Source of the DNA: Bactericera cockerelli
Taxonomy: Eukaryota; Arthropoda; Insecta; Hemiptera; Triozidae
Direction: 5' to 3'
Assembly (NCBI GenBank): GCA_024516035.1
Contig: CM044967.1
Span: 11,516,092-11,580,091 of the forward strand
DNA length: 64,000 nt
Positions 22,337 through 32,760 of this stretch are shown piece after piece (the first letter of the stretch is position 1; each line of letters starts with the position of its first letter). The position numbers were made by a program, and so were the translations under genes. Below the pieces are notes generated by a model. It searched no databases. It was not told the DNA's origin and worked only from the letters and a program-made list of their open reading frames with translations.

Positions 22337-22844
22337 ACAACCACTGGTGGGTAATAATTTCCAAACCTCATGGGCAGTACAATGTTCATATTTTTTAAGC
22401 CAGTTCCCCGGATTTTTATTCATTGACTTTGAACATTCTTGAGAAAAAAAGTTAGAATAAACTTTCAAATATAAAAAAAAAACTGTGAAACTTTTTTCAT
22501 CTATTCGAAACTTTTCAGCGGCTGGAGGGTTAGATTATAGAGAAGATAGAGATGATTGTTTTAACACAAAGTTTTTTTATCTAAATTTTCTGCTTAAAAA
22601 AAAACTTTGTAGAAGAGTGTTGGTTCAGGAATTGTTTACATAAAGTGGACTTATAAAGCAGGGTATGCAATCAATTTTGTTATTTCGCCCCTAGGCGTGT
22701 ATGTGAATAACATTGTTAATATTATAATAATGATAAAATTTAAAAAAATCCCTGGGGACGTTAAACAGATTCTGTATCTGCCATGTCAGGCCAGATGACA
22801 ATACACAAATCGTTGACCCCTTAAAAGGTTTAGTTTTTAGTAAT

Positions 22845-22985
22845 ACCGACCTCAGTAGCTTCATCGATAAGGCAGCGAATTTGTAACCAGGAGTTCGGTG
22901 GTTCAAGTCCCGGTTTCAGTGTAGATTTAGTAAAGCGAGTTTGAGTAGTTATGATATCACGAAAATGATTAACACAAATATGATA
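22845..22985 (+). repeat. tRNA-derived SINE, family D
   Basis: GTAGCTTCATCGATAAGGCA and GGTGGTTCAAGTCCCGG form the head. The tail AAGCGAGTTTGAGTAGTTAT, ATCACG and GATTAACACAAATA matches the copy at 30345-30480 closely. Confidence 0.8.
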
Positions 22986-23297
22986 ACTTTAAGGTTTAGT
23001 TTTAGTAAAGCCATCCAGTCGTAAAATGTGGGAGTAGGAGTTCCAGAACCAACCAACCTCAACCATGAGAAGAGGTTGACCAATGCCGACCCCAAGTAGT
23101 TTAGGAAAAGGCAAAGTCAAAGAGGCAAAGTAATAAATTTAATATTTCATATTCACGCGCTAGATATTTTTTACCAAAGAAATTATCACAACTAAAGTAT
23201 ACCAGTATATGTATGTACCTACTTCTGCATAATTTATTTAGCATGTTTAAGAAAATTCCATATAATATTATAATTATCCTCCATCACCATCATGTGT

Positions 23298-23372
23298 ATT
23301 GGTGTCGAGTGGTTAGAGCGTGAGTCTGGTAATCCAAGTAGCACACGGATCCCTGAGTTCGTATCCCACCTT
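23298..23372 (+). repeat. tRNA-derived SINE, family B, head only
   Basis: GTATTGGTGTCGAGTGGTTA, TCTGGTAATCCAAGTAGC and GAGTTCGTATCCCACC match the head of the 16627 copy. The body is missing. Confidence 0.65.
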
Positions 23373-23874
23373 ATACAGTCGAACCTGGATATAGGAGAAC
23401 GAATTTCCAGGTTAACTTTATCTCTATAAAGAAAATCAACCTCTTTATAAGAGAAATCTGAATATAAGAGAAGAAAATTCGGTCCCTTGAGTTCTTGTAT
23501 ATCCAGTGTGACTGTAATCCATGGATTTTCTATAATTTCACTCTATATTCGTTCTTCTTTTCCTATTGAACCTTTTCCTAAATATACCTATTAAACTTGC
23601 ATTCAACATGGGCATGGAAAACATCTTGCGATCTTCTTTCTGTTATGCTTGCATTTGGCACTCTCTTTCAAAGTTTACGGCTGTATGCATTTCCCAACTT
23701 TCAATTCCTAAAAAATACTTCCCTATCCATAAGATAAATAAATAAAAAGAAGAAAAAGAGACTGCTGTAGGCATTAGCACCATAAATGATCAAGTTTTGT
23801 TTTATAATCTCCATGTTGTGCAAAATTTGTAAATTGCATATTCCGCAGTGTACATAAAACTTGATTGTATTTGT

Positions 23875-24040
23875 CACAAAAACAAGAGACCCATACTATA
23901 CTGGGTCTCTTAGTGGACAAGCTGTGTAAAACATACAGTTTCACTTTAATATTTCTTTTCTTATGTGCTATAACTTATTTGTAACTATGTAATGTAAAAG
24001 AAATATACAATAAAACATATTATTTCTATTATTATTTGTT
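23875..24040 (-). repeat. LINE-type 3' end, minus orientation
   Basis: AGACCCATACTATACTGGGT and its hairpin, then CTTTAATATTTCTTTTC and TATTTGTAACTATGTAATGT, match the copy at 45045-45210 in the opposite sense. Confidence 0.65.
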
Positions 24041-24085
24041 TAATAAGAAGAAGAAATGGAAGAAAATAACCCAAGGTCAACTCAC

Positions 24086-24258
24086 CACCGCCGTGACGAT
24101 GCTTGATCGAAAAAGTTATTCGACGGCAGAGAATTTCCCTGCAGGGGGGGAGGCTGAATTGCGAACGATAGACTCGGCTGGGGGTCGAAAAATTGCTGCG
24201 CTGATACGATCACTAGGAGGGAGGTGATGACGAAATACGCCACCAGAAGCGAGCTCAT
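24086..24258 (-). CDS. first coding exon of the putative secreted precursor (signal peptide)
   Basis: The ATG at 24258-24256 follows GTGATTTCAG with only four bases between, so a 5' untranslated intron probably precedes it. The exon encodes MSSLLVAYFVITSLLVIVSA, a hydrophobic signal peptide with likely cleavage before QQFF. It continues PQPSLSFAIQPPPLQ and ends SSRR plus two bases at a strong GTGAGT donor. The exon is GC-rich against an AT-rich background, and the N-terminus, proline-rich spacer and dibasic RR suit a peptide-hormone precursor. The donor phase is 2, so it cannot join the 20269 exon directly. No other start in this frame is better placed. Confidence 0.7.
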
Positions 24259-24570
24259 GATTCTGAAATCACAATTTACAGTAGTTGAATTTTAATAGGT
24301 GTTTTGCACAGTATAACATCAATTGAACATAATATTTACATGTTTCTCGTATGTGATTTGGTTAAAAATTATGAAAAGAGTAACAATGTTCGTAAAAATA
24401 ATAAAAATAACTGAGTCTCCGAACTGTTTTCAGAAGTATTTAGGGTAAGGGTGTCTACAATAACATATTATTTACTATAACATGTCATTTTTTTATGACT
24501 GTTGGTGTTGTTACGCATAATAAAGGTTCGTGCCCTAACAATTTAGTGAGACGGTTTTGAGTAATAAATA

Positions 24571-24972
24571 ATCCCCCAAAAAACACTACGTGTAAAAATA
24601 GTCGTCAAGTGTTGGAATGATTAAAAAGAAGTGATATCAAAAACGTCAATTTTCTATGTTTGAAGGAATTATTTTAATTCCTTGATAATTCAACCAAAAT
24701 AATAGCCTCACAACAACAATACACCTTTGAGCAAACTTCGATTTGGTATTTTGAGAATTTGTTGTGTGGCTATTTTTTGGTTAAATTCTCAAAATACCAA
24801 ATCGAAGTTTGCTCAAAGGTGTATTGTTGTTGTGAGACTATTATTTTGGTTGAATTATCAAGGAATTAAAATAATTCCTTCAAACATAGAAAATTGACGT
24901 TTTTGATATCACTTCTTTTTAATCATTCCAACACTTGACGACTATTTTTACACGTAGTGTTTTTTGGGGGAT
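24571..24972. repeat. near-perfect palindrome, 190-bp arms, 22-bp loop
   Basis: The left arm at 24571-24760 and right arm at 24783-24972 are equal in length and complementary with a single mismatch that I could find (GCCTCAC against GTGAGAC). Pairing stops abruptly outside the arms. The loop is GTTGTGTGGC followed by TATTTTTTGGTT. A transcript would fold into a 190-bp hairpin of the kind processed into small interfering RNAs in insects. A foldback transposon or a snap-back sequencing artefact are the alternatives. Confidence 0.93.
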
Positions 24973-25130
24973 ATCACTACTTTTTGATTTAATTGATTTC
25001 AAATAGACAAAGAAGTTTCAAATAGAAGACTTGTTTCTACGAGACAAAGAGAAATATTAGGATATCGACAGCCTGTATATTATTCATAGATAATATCGGA
25101 ACAATTCAGTACCTTTCTCTGTTGTACCCA

Positions 25131-25470
25131 GTTCTAGATATGGGTACTTGGGTAATATTGTAATTTTGTAATACCGAGTATTTCATAGAACCGGTACCCG
25201 GTATCGTACCCGGCCACAGTGTGTAATACCAAGTATTTAATAGAACCGGTACCCGGCTACTATGTACGATACGTCGGTACTCGGTCCCGGTGTGTAATAC
25301 CGAGTATTTCATAAAACCGGTACACAGTACGGTACGCGGATCCGGTGTGTTATACCGACTACTGAGTATTTCATAGAATCGGTACTCGGTTCCGGTACTC
25401 GATTCACGAGTATAAAAATCGGTTCTTGTACCATTGTAAGTGATTGTACCATTATAATACGAATCACGCA
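25131..25470. repeat. degenerate tandem repeat rich in CCGGTACC
   Basis: TAATACCGAGTATTTCATAG followed by AACCGGTACC recurs at about 25171, 25226, 25297 and 25352, spaced 55, 71 and 55 bases. The unit is full of short palindromes (CCGGTACCCGG, CGGTACTCGG). The open frame across it is repeat-encoded. Confidence 0.75.
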
Positions 25471-25674
25471 CTAAGAATTAAATAAAAACAAAGCTTTCGA
25501 GAATACAATTATTTTTTTCATGCAATTGATTACTCTATAAATAAGAACCAGTACATACTAATTACTCTCAAGAACCGGTACTTTTTGAGTAAAGTAATTA
25601 CTCGTACCCATCTCTACACTAAGTACATTAGGTAATGATCGACTCTCGCCTGAGGGCTATTTATATTTATATAC

Positions 25675-25985
25675 AGGGCATCCATAAAGTCTCACCTAGG
25701 CCTGGGTTTCTCGAAAACGACTCAAAACATCAAAAAACGCAAAAATTCGTATTCCTCTATTTTTAAGAGGATTAATTTTCAGCCAAAAATAAAATTTGCC
25801 TACACGGCCCCAGTCAGGCTGGACATGGACCAACTTTAAAATCTTAAATAGAATGATATGTCTTGTGACATATTGTTTTAAAGGTCTCACTGAGAGAATT
25901 TCATTACAAAAAATTTCAGTGAATTATACAACTTGCCGTATCGTGAGATACAGGGTAGGACGTCCTGCGTAATATCCATATAATT
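25675..25985. repeat. unclassified dispersed element with TACAGGG ends
   Basis: ATACAGGGCATCCATAAAGT at the left and GAGATACAGGGTAGGACGTC at the right resemble the TACAGGGT-type termini common in insect DNA elements. No coding potential is visible. Confidence 0.35.
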
Positions 25986-25989
25986 ATTT

Positions 25990-26075
25990 TTTTAAGAGAT
26001 TGGGTGGAAGAGATTGCCACAGGCAATAACCCCGTCCTTTAGGTAGGACATTAGTGTTATTTCTTTTTACTTATT
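25990..26075 (-). repeat. LINE-type 3' end with GCAAT stem-loop
   Basis: GATTGGGTGGAAGAGATTGC, CAGGCAATAACCCCGTCC and TTAGGTAGGACATTAG match the family at 38170 and (inverted) 41320. Confidence 0.6.
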
Positions 26076-26099
26076 TATTTTGGCATTTGTTTTTTTCCC

Positions 26100-26310
26100 T
26101 CTAAACACGTGAGTCTAGAATCACAGCCCTACCCAGGCTGGGTGAGGTAAATGTAGGTAGCTGGAACGATTCCCAGCGAATGGAGGGTAAAACTCTCCGT
26201 CCTGACTAGTTAAAATCAGGACGTTAAAACCAAATACAATCAACTGGTCACCATCATTTTTAAATGAGGTTGGTGTGATAATTGGTGCTTCTTTTGTGGA
26301 ACTTCAACCA
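26100..26310 (+). repeat. SINE central domain and tail, head lost
   Basis: CACGTGAGTCTAGAA is followed by the central domain (CCTACCCAGGCTGGGTGAGG, GATTCCCAGCGAATGGAGGG). The tail AGGACGTTAAAACCAAATAC and CAACTGGTCACCAT matches 28672-28985. Confidence 0.8.
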
Positions 26311-26314
26311 GTAT

Positions 26315-26930
26315 ATAATAATGAAGAAAAAAAACATACCTATTTAATCATAAAATCTATTATCAAAAAATAATTAATAATCAACTAGTGTTTTAACCTT
26401 GTATTGAAAAATTAGTAATGAACTCGTTAAAAAACGGACAACTCTGTTTCGTGGTTTTGTTTACAATACAATTTTAATTATATTATGTACCTGTTGTACC
26501 TACGTACAAACGTACATACATGGTAGGTAGATGGAAATTCGATCTTGGTAAAATAAAGAGGGAAATGAAAGTGCCGAGTATTATTGTATGTTCCGAAATT
26601 GGCTCTTACTATGACTCTAAGAAATGTTCACCCATATATTTGCCTCACTTCGAGTTGCTAAACATGGTGTCATTTCAGCATAATCAGTAGATATAAACAG
26701 AAGAAGCGAGAAATTATACTAGATATACATTTAATAATTATACATTAATAGACAAGCATATATCCTGAAAATATTCTGAAAATTTCAGCTCGATTGGACA
26801 AAAAATGCAACTTACCTATATCACGTTACATACAAAGGTAGATGGATAATAATTAGATTGTGACAAATCAATGTTGATCGAGTTAAACCATACTCACTTC
26901 GTTCGAAATTAAACGGTCATAGAAGGTTGA
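26315..26930. other. AT-rich DNA, nothing recognised
   Basis: No exon and no repeat partner was noticed. Confidence 0.5.
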
Positions 26931-26937
26931 CTGAAAC

Positions 26938-27085
26938 AAGCAACCACTGTTTTTTTTTTTCTCACGAGAATACCGGACATCCAAAGTACAGAGTAAAAAA
27001 AAATCTACCTAGCCGGGATTCGAACCCGGGTCACCTTGCAAAATTTGTGTTTTACCTACACCAGTCGACGACCACAGAGACTTCT
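26938..27085 (-). repeat. tRNA-derived SINE, family C, truncated
   Basis: The minus-strand reading gives CACGGTGACC-like words degraded to AAGGTGACCCGGGTTCGAAT, then the TTTGGATGTCCGG body word. It stops near the CTCGTGAG word. Confidence 0.7.
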
Positions 27086-27424
27086 CAACACATAATATTT
27101 TATTATATTTAGGTATCATTTGATCTACATTAATCAATATTTTTGCCTCTTACTGGCCAATATTTTATACACTTCTCATAATATAGACCTAGTTTACCTC
27201 TTGATGTAGAAATCTTTGAATGAAGTTATAAAACGCTATTATTCCCACATTAATTACCCCGTCTGTTGGCAGCTTGGATGAAGCAAAGACGATTGTCACC
27301 CATCCGTATTTCAAGTTTTATGTGAGGCGAATTTTTTTTGTTACTCTCATAAATATAAAATCAGTTTTTTTCTTTTTATGTCTCACACTGTCGCTGATTT
27401 TTTTAAAATTTTATTTACATCGTA

Positions 27425-27960
27425 GTATAATTTTGCGTAATTAGATCTTTAGTAGGAACCTTCAGTCATCCACGTGGGATAATTAAGCGTGGCTCCAGGG
27501 TTCATTATAGATATTCCTTTAGAGGGCTTTAAATACTTTTCTACTTGTTTCAACCATCTGAAATTAAGTGATCTCATTCCCTTTGACTAGACCTTTCTAA
27601 AAACACCAAAAATACATCTTTAGGATAACAATAGACGGCTCTGGGCTCCATAATAAGTATTCCTTTCAAAGGCTATAACTCAAGTTTGGTCCAGTGTGAT
27701 ACTTTGGTTATATTTTTATATTTTTTCCTATGATAAGGCCTTTCAAAAAATACCACAATCGCAGCTCCAAGATAACCAGGGGCGGCTCTGTGCAACTTTC
27801 CGATTTTATTTTAGAAGGCTATATCTCCTACCCTATAAAAAATAAATACTTGAAACTATAAAAGGTATGCAGAAATAAAAATTCTCTATCGAAAAACGTA
27901 GCTCACGTCTTTCCACGATAAGCACACGTTGCTGTACCCTTGACAGAAAATTGGTCTGAA
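27425..27960. repeat. degenerate internally repeated element
   Basis: Three blocks recur in diverged form: an AGGCTTTAAA or AAGGCTATA word, GACTAGACCTTTC or GATAAGGCCTTTC followed by AAAAACACCAAAA or AAAAATACCAC, then GATAACAATAGACGGCTC or GATAACCAGGGGCGGCTC. The same GGGGCGGC word appears in the foldback element at 51.9-53.0 kb. Confidence 0.45.
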
Positions 27961-28517
27961 AAAAAAAAAAAAAAAAAAGCCGTATGAATAATTTCATGAA
28001 ATTCAAGATTTTACGCGTGGCCAGAAAACGACTTTAACTGTACGTAGGAACCTCGCGCTTTCGTGAAACACAATCTATTTTTGCGTCTCATTACGAATTT
28101 GAAATAAAAATTGATAAAAGTTAGCGGGAAGTGGGCGAAAACAATAAAACAAAATACATATAAACTCTGTTTCGTGTTAATATAGGCCGGCTGGCTGGCG
28201 CTACTTGACGAGCGCTCGCCTCCCGGCGAGCTTGATAATAAAAAGTAATATCCCCAGTGTGATTAACACAATGTACATAATAGTTGTCATTAGCACAGGG
28301 TATCTATTTAATTAATTAAGCAAAAGATGGTTATCTTTTGTAATTCATGTTAAGTGTAGATTTTTAATTTAAAAAAATAAGAGGGAGCATTGCGAATTTT
28401 AATTTATTCATTATTTATACACATTTAAAACCATTAAATAACACATCCTTAGAAATGGAAGTAAATCATGTCACAGAATAATAGACGATACCATTGGGGT
28501 ATGATGTTGAGCAGACA

Positions 28518-28635
28518 GCGAGAACCATGGGCGTAGACAGGATTTTGTCTAGGGGGGGGCAGCTGATGAGGAAAATCAATAATACCTAGTGAACAATCAA
28601 TAACACGGGGTGGCGGCTACGCCTATGGTGAGAAC
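28518..28635. mobile_element. hAT-like short transposon, 102 bp, 8-bp duplication
   Basis: Ends CATGGGCGTAG and CTACGCCTATG are inverted copies at 28526 and 28627. The flanks GCGAGAAC (28518-28525) and GTGAGAAC (28628-28635) match in 7 of 8 positions. An 8-bp duplication and GGCG-type ends suit hAT elements. Confidence 0.65.
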
Positions 28636-28671
28636 ATCCCCTAGAATTTCGAGCTCGATTAATCAAAACTT

Positions 28672-28985
28672 AGCCAGCCTCCGTGGCGCAACTGTTGTGA
28701 CTGTTCCTCGTAGTCCAGAGATCCAGAGTTCGATTACCGGTTGGGGCAGATTTTTCGAACAGAAAATTCTATTCCCTCCGAACACATGAGCATTTTCGGC
28801 CCTACCCAGGTTGGGTGAGGTTAATGTGGGTAGCTGGTACGATTCCCAGCGATTGGAGGGTGAAACCCCCGTCCTGAATAATATCTCAAATCAGGACATT
28901 AAAACCAAGTAGAATCAACTGGTCACAATAGATCTAATAGAGATCGGTTTGATAGTTGGGTCTTCTCTTTTTTATAATAATAACT
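28672..28985 (+). repeat. tRNA-headed SINE, family A
   Basis: The head CCTCCGTGGCGCAACTGTTG and AGTTCGATTACCGGTTGGGG is followed by ACACATGAGC, then the central domain (CCTACCCAGGTTGGGTGAGG, GATTCCCAGCGATTGGAGGG) and tail. Confidence 0.85.
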
Positions 28986-28988
28986 CCA

Positions 28989-29199
28989 ACATGTTTATAC
29001 TAAAGAAGAACGGGGGGGGGGGGGGGGTTTTAGCGGGTGAGCCGACAGAATTGGTGCCCTTCAAGAGGGAAGTGGGGCGACACACCATACCCTGCCGGCA
29101 AGTCCCGCATGTCCTTCAGCACTAGAGCTTTGCTAAAGGAATCTTATAAGATTTTCCCCCTCAATAAAAAAAAAAAAAAAAAAAAAAAACATGTTTATA
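28989..29199 (+). mobile_element. 5'-truncated LINE 3' end with 11-bp duplication and internal poly-G
   Basis: ACATGTTTATA occurs at 28989-28999 and 29189-29199. Between them lie CTAAAGAAGAAC, a run of about 17 G, a GC-rich segment (TTTTAGCGGGTGAGCCGACA, CATACCCTGCCGGCAAGTCC), AATAAA and more than 20 A. This is the signature of a target-primed reverse-transcription insertion of a LINE 3' untranslated region. The short open frame here is not a gene. Confidence 0.88.
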
Positions 29200-29554
29200 A
29201 TAATAATTATATCAAAAATTTAAAATTGTAAAGACTCGAGACCACCGGCTTTTTGCATGAAAACCTACCTCCACCAGGAAGAGAAACTCAGAACTTATTG
29301 CACCCCAGGTGAATCGGCTCAATGAACTGAAAGATTCGCAGAGAATTAGATACCGCTCGAACAATTGGAACTCACTGGTCCGTCACTTTTTCCCCAGGAT
29401 AAATTAATTCCAGCGAACTTGGGCATTTGCGGATTCAACGTAATATCCTGATGTTGCCCGCTCGGCAGTTTTTCCCTTTTTTTCAAAGCTTTCAATTGAA
29501 AACCATCATTTACTTTAGACTTTACCTACTGCGTAGTAAAGCCAAACTCCATGG

Positions 29555-29740
29555 TATATCGGTTGTGAAATCTCCCAACCTCCCAAGCACAGGTCACGTT
29601 GGCAATACCGGCCCAACCCAGGCTAGATGAGGTTGATGAGGTTATAGCTGGTGCGATTTCCAGCAAGTTGAGGGTAAAACTGCCAGTCTGATGAAAAATT
29701 CAGTACTTTAAAACTATATCTGAATGAATGAATCCTCGCA
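29555..29740 (+). repeat. SINE central domain copy
   Basis: CACAGGTCACGTTGGCAATA is followed by CCAACCCAGGCTAGATGAGG, CGATTTCCAGCAAGTTGAGG and a diverged tail. Confidence 0.65.
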
Positions 29741-30187
29741 GATTCATTCGTCGACGCAGATTTTTTAATACTTTTCCTTGAGCTCACCTACGGATTTTAA
29801 AAGACGCACCGCAGTGTTACCTTTTTTTTAGAGTTTTCTTTTTGTAGAAAGCTTTTAGCTTTGAAGTCAAAATCAGATTATTAATAAATTCAACTTTAAT
29901 CGTTTTTAAAATAAATCGTAAAGATCAAAGAGAACATTTTGCTTACTCCGGGTTTTTAATAATAATCGGAATAATTATCTAATTGAACTGCATTATGTTC
30001 AGTACCCTGTAGTACGGTGGGACTTAATATATCCCAAATAAAGGGTCATTTTACGATCTAAAAGGAAACCTTAAAAAACAAGATTTGGTTTTAAAAACAA
30101 AATATTTAATAGATATTCTTTTAAATTAAAATTAGAAATGAAACGTTTGTCTTCGGATCATAAAATAACTTGAAATCATAATTAATA

Positions 30188-30262
30188 TATCTTCGGACCT
30201 GCTTGGAATCGAACCCAGGACATCTATTCACAATTCTAATGAGGTGACACCTACCGAGACAC
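30188..30262 (-). repeat. tRNA-like SINE fragment
   Basis: The minus-strand reading GTCTCGGTAGGTGTCACCTC and GGGTTCGATTCCAAG gives A- and B-box-like words. No cloverleaf closes. Confidence 0.5.
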
Positions 30263-30344
30263 TACAATGATAATAAAATTATAATAGGTGTCATACAAAG
30301 TCACTGATGATAATGAAAAATAATAATTACCTTTTTTTTATCAT

Positions 30345-30480
30345 ATTTGTTTTTATAACTTTTGTGACATCACTACTCAAACTCGCTTTACTAAATCTAC
30401 GCTGAAACCGGGACTTGAACCACCGACCTCCAAGTTAAACGTTCGCCCCCTTATCGATCAAGCTACTGAGGTCGGTAGTA
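30345..30480 (-). repeat. tRNA-derived SINE, family D
   Basis: The minus-strand reading GTAGCTTGATCGATAAGGGG, GGTGGTTCAAGTCCCGG, AAGCGAGTTTGAGTAG and TGATGTCAC closely matches 22845-22985. Confidence 0.8.
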
Positions 30481-30492
30481 ATAATTACCTAT

Positions 30493-30875
30493 AGTATTTA
30501 TCATACTGCAGCCTCCGTGGCGTAATGGTTGTGACTACTGCCCGTAGTCCAGAGTTCGCGAGTTCAACTCCCGGCTGGGGCAGAATTTTCTTCGAAAATT
30601 CTGTTCCATCCAAACACGTGAGGCTGCCATTTCCGGCCCTACCCAGGCTGGGTGAGGTTAATGTGGGTAGCTGGTACGATTCCCAGCGAATGGAGGGTAA
30701 AACCCCCGTCCTAATCCTGGACGTTAAATCAAAAAGAATCGTTGGCGTTAGGAAGGGCATCCAGCCGTAAAAAATGTGCTAAAACCAATCAACCTCAACC
30801 ATGAGGTTGAACAACGTCGACCCTGCTTGAGCGGGATAAGACAGAGTAAAAGAAGAAGAAAGTATTTATCATACT
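30493..30875 (+). repeat. tRNA-headed SINE, family A, full length with 15-bp duplication
   Basis: AGTATTTATCATACT at 30493-30507 and 30861-30875 brackets a 353-bp element. In order it has a tRNA-like head (CCTCCGTGGCGTAATGGTTG, GTTCAACTCCCGGCTGGGG), a linker with AACACGTGAGGCTGCC, the central domain, and a 3' part (GTTGGCGTTAGGAAGGGCAT, CAACCTCAACCATGAGGTTG) ending in AAGAAGAAG. It is the best reference copy of this family with 59455-59851. Confidence 0.95.
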
Positions 30876-30892
30876 ATTTTATTGTACAAACT

Positions 30893-31022
30893 AATAGGTT
30901 CATAACTACATAATATATGTTCATAACTACATAACATAGGTTCATAACTACATAACATAGGTTCTTAATTACATAACATAGGTTCACAACTTCATGTACA
31001 TAACATAGGTTCATAACTACCT
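30893..31022. repeat. roughly 23-bp tandem repeat
   Basis: GTTCATAACTACATAACATA is repeated about six times with small changes. Confidence 0.85.
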
Positions 31023-31273
31023 ACATGCAATCAAAATTGAAAAACGTTTTCAATTTTCCAAAATTGGAAACGCACAGTTTCTTCTGCTTTAAAATGGTTA
31101 GAAGCCCCTTGTGACGTCAATAGAAAACGTATTGAATCCGTCCCTCGAAATTTCATAACTAAACTTATCCTCTCCAATAAAGCAATTAGATTTACGAGAA
31201 ACCGTAAATGTTTTCATGATAATAATGATGATATAAGATATTACCCCAAGGATAATTGAAACTTGTACTTTAT

Positions 31274-31367
31274 GAGTGAGAGAGAGAGAGAGAGAGAAGA
31301 TTGGTGAGAGCAAAATGGAAATAGAGAGAGAAAGAGGAGAGAGATAGATAGATAGATAGAGAGAGAT

Positions 31368-31406
<39 letters not shown>

Positions 31407-31475
31407 AAGATAGGTAGTTAGATAGAGCGAGAGAGAGAGAAAGAGAGAGATGGAGAGAGAAGTTTGCCTGAAGTA
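31274..31475 (+). repeat. GA-rich microsatellite
   Basis: Long GAGA runs with GATA interruptions. The minus-strand serine/leucine open frames are artefacts. Confidence 0.9.
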
Positions 31476-31887
31476 AATAGAGAGAGATATAATGGGTATT
31501 GGTATATCTTCTCGTACATTTTGCCTTGAGGTAATCATTAAAACAATAGAAACACCAAAATAATGCCTTCATAAATGCCTATTAAAAAAAAAATATCATA
31601 GTATTATGTCATCACTAGACAGCCATGCCTCGGTGAACCATAGGCCTACCCGCAACGCGGCTAGTATACCATAAAATAAGAGCCTTACCCGGTATGAAGT
31701 CCATCTGATGCGATGGTCAAAGAAGCAGACAAAAAAATCCACTCGGAACAAAATATTAAAGATTTTTAAACCACAATAAGTAGCTAATTACGGTCAATGC
31801 TGAGGTCTAAGGTCATCCGGACCCTAATTGGTTTGACGAAATATAGGCAATTATCTCAGTGCTGTAGTTGCTAGGTGGTCAAACTCT

Positions 31888-31965
31888 CCGAGGCGTAGTG
31901 GCTATCACATTGGGTTAGCAGGCAGGAGTCCCAGGTTCGAACTCTTGGAAAATTAGAATTCAGAC
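31888..31965 (+). repeat. tRNA-like SINE head
   Basis: GAGGCGTAGTGGCTATCACA and CCAGGTTCGAACTCTTGG give A- and B-box-like words. The rest is decayed. Confidence 0.5.
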
Positions 31966-32760
31966 AGAATGGAAAATTAGAAAAATTCAACGTTCTTCGT
32001 TGGTTGTACACTGTACAGGTTGTTGTACATTTATGCACAGTACTGTAGGTGTAACCTTAATATTTTGTGAGGAAAAAATAAAAATAAGCATTTATAAGTG
32101 AAAATTGAAAATTTGCTGCCTTTTACGAAGTATATTTGTAAAGTAAATTTAATAAAAAAACTTGTGAAACACAGAAGACTCAAGAGTGACTCAAAACGTT
32201 CACATTTTCAAATAGAACTTCCATTCAGCTATAATAAACAAATCCTGATCAAGGTTCAGTTGGTGATAATACTTATGGTAAAATAGAGATAGAAAGCTAT
32301 CCAGGTAAAACAAGGACAGAAAAGTTCGAAACAGCTGTTCTACCTGTTTCGAAACAGCTGAAATTGTGATATTAATGCAAATTATGAACATCTAGTATAA
32401 CTTCTCACTTTTCCGTTTATACTGATTGATAATTTTACACACCAAAAGACCGTATGAATAATGAAGAAACACAGCGTCACCACTGGAATTATTCAATGAC
32501 AGATTTTTAAAGAAGACCGAAGAAGGTTGCATTCGGATTGATTTGGATGAACAAGTGCGATATCTATCACCTTGCTTCCAAATATTGATGCATATCAGAA
32601 ACAGCCAATTTCACAACGAATTGGTAGGTCGAATACCATCACTGCAATATTATCGGAATCAATTGCACGTAAACCAGCTGTGCTCGCTTATCAACCCGAA
32701 CACTTTCATTGATCTGATATTGAAACAATATTCCACCATTCCAGGGTCTCTAGTAATAAT

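Larger units (their letters stand above)
20294..24085 (-). other. intron of the precursor gene, filled with repeats
   Basis: The interval between the two coding exons holds LINE tails, four SINE or LINE pieces and a GT/GA microsatellite. The first exon ends in phase 2 and the last begins in phase 0 (direct joining would make an in-frame TAA). A middle exon is therefore expected here, but none was found. Confidence 0.5.

Noticed and set aside
22114..22468. Short open frames made of VCVC, RERE or SLSL residues
   Set aside because: These are translations of a GT/GA microsatellite.
25106..25471. 121-codon minus-strand open frame rich in tyrosine, threonine and glycine
   Set aside because: It is encoded entirely by the GGTACC tandem repeat.
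31098..31572. Minus-strand serine/leucine open frames of 100-146 codons
   Set aside because: They are driven by the GA microsatellite at 31274-31475.
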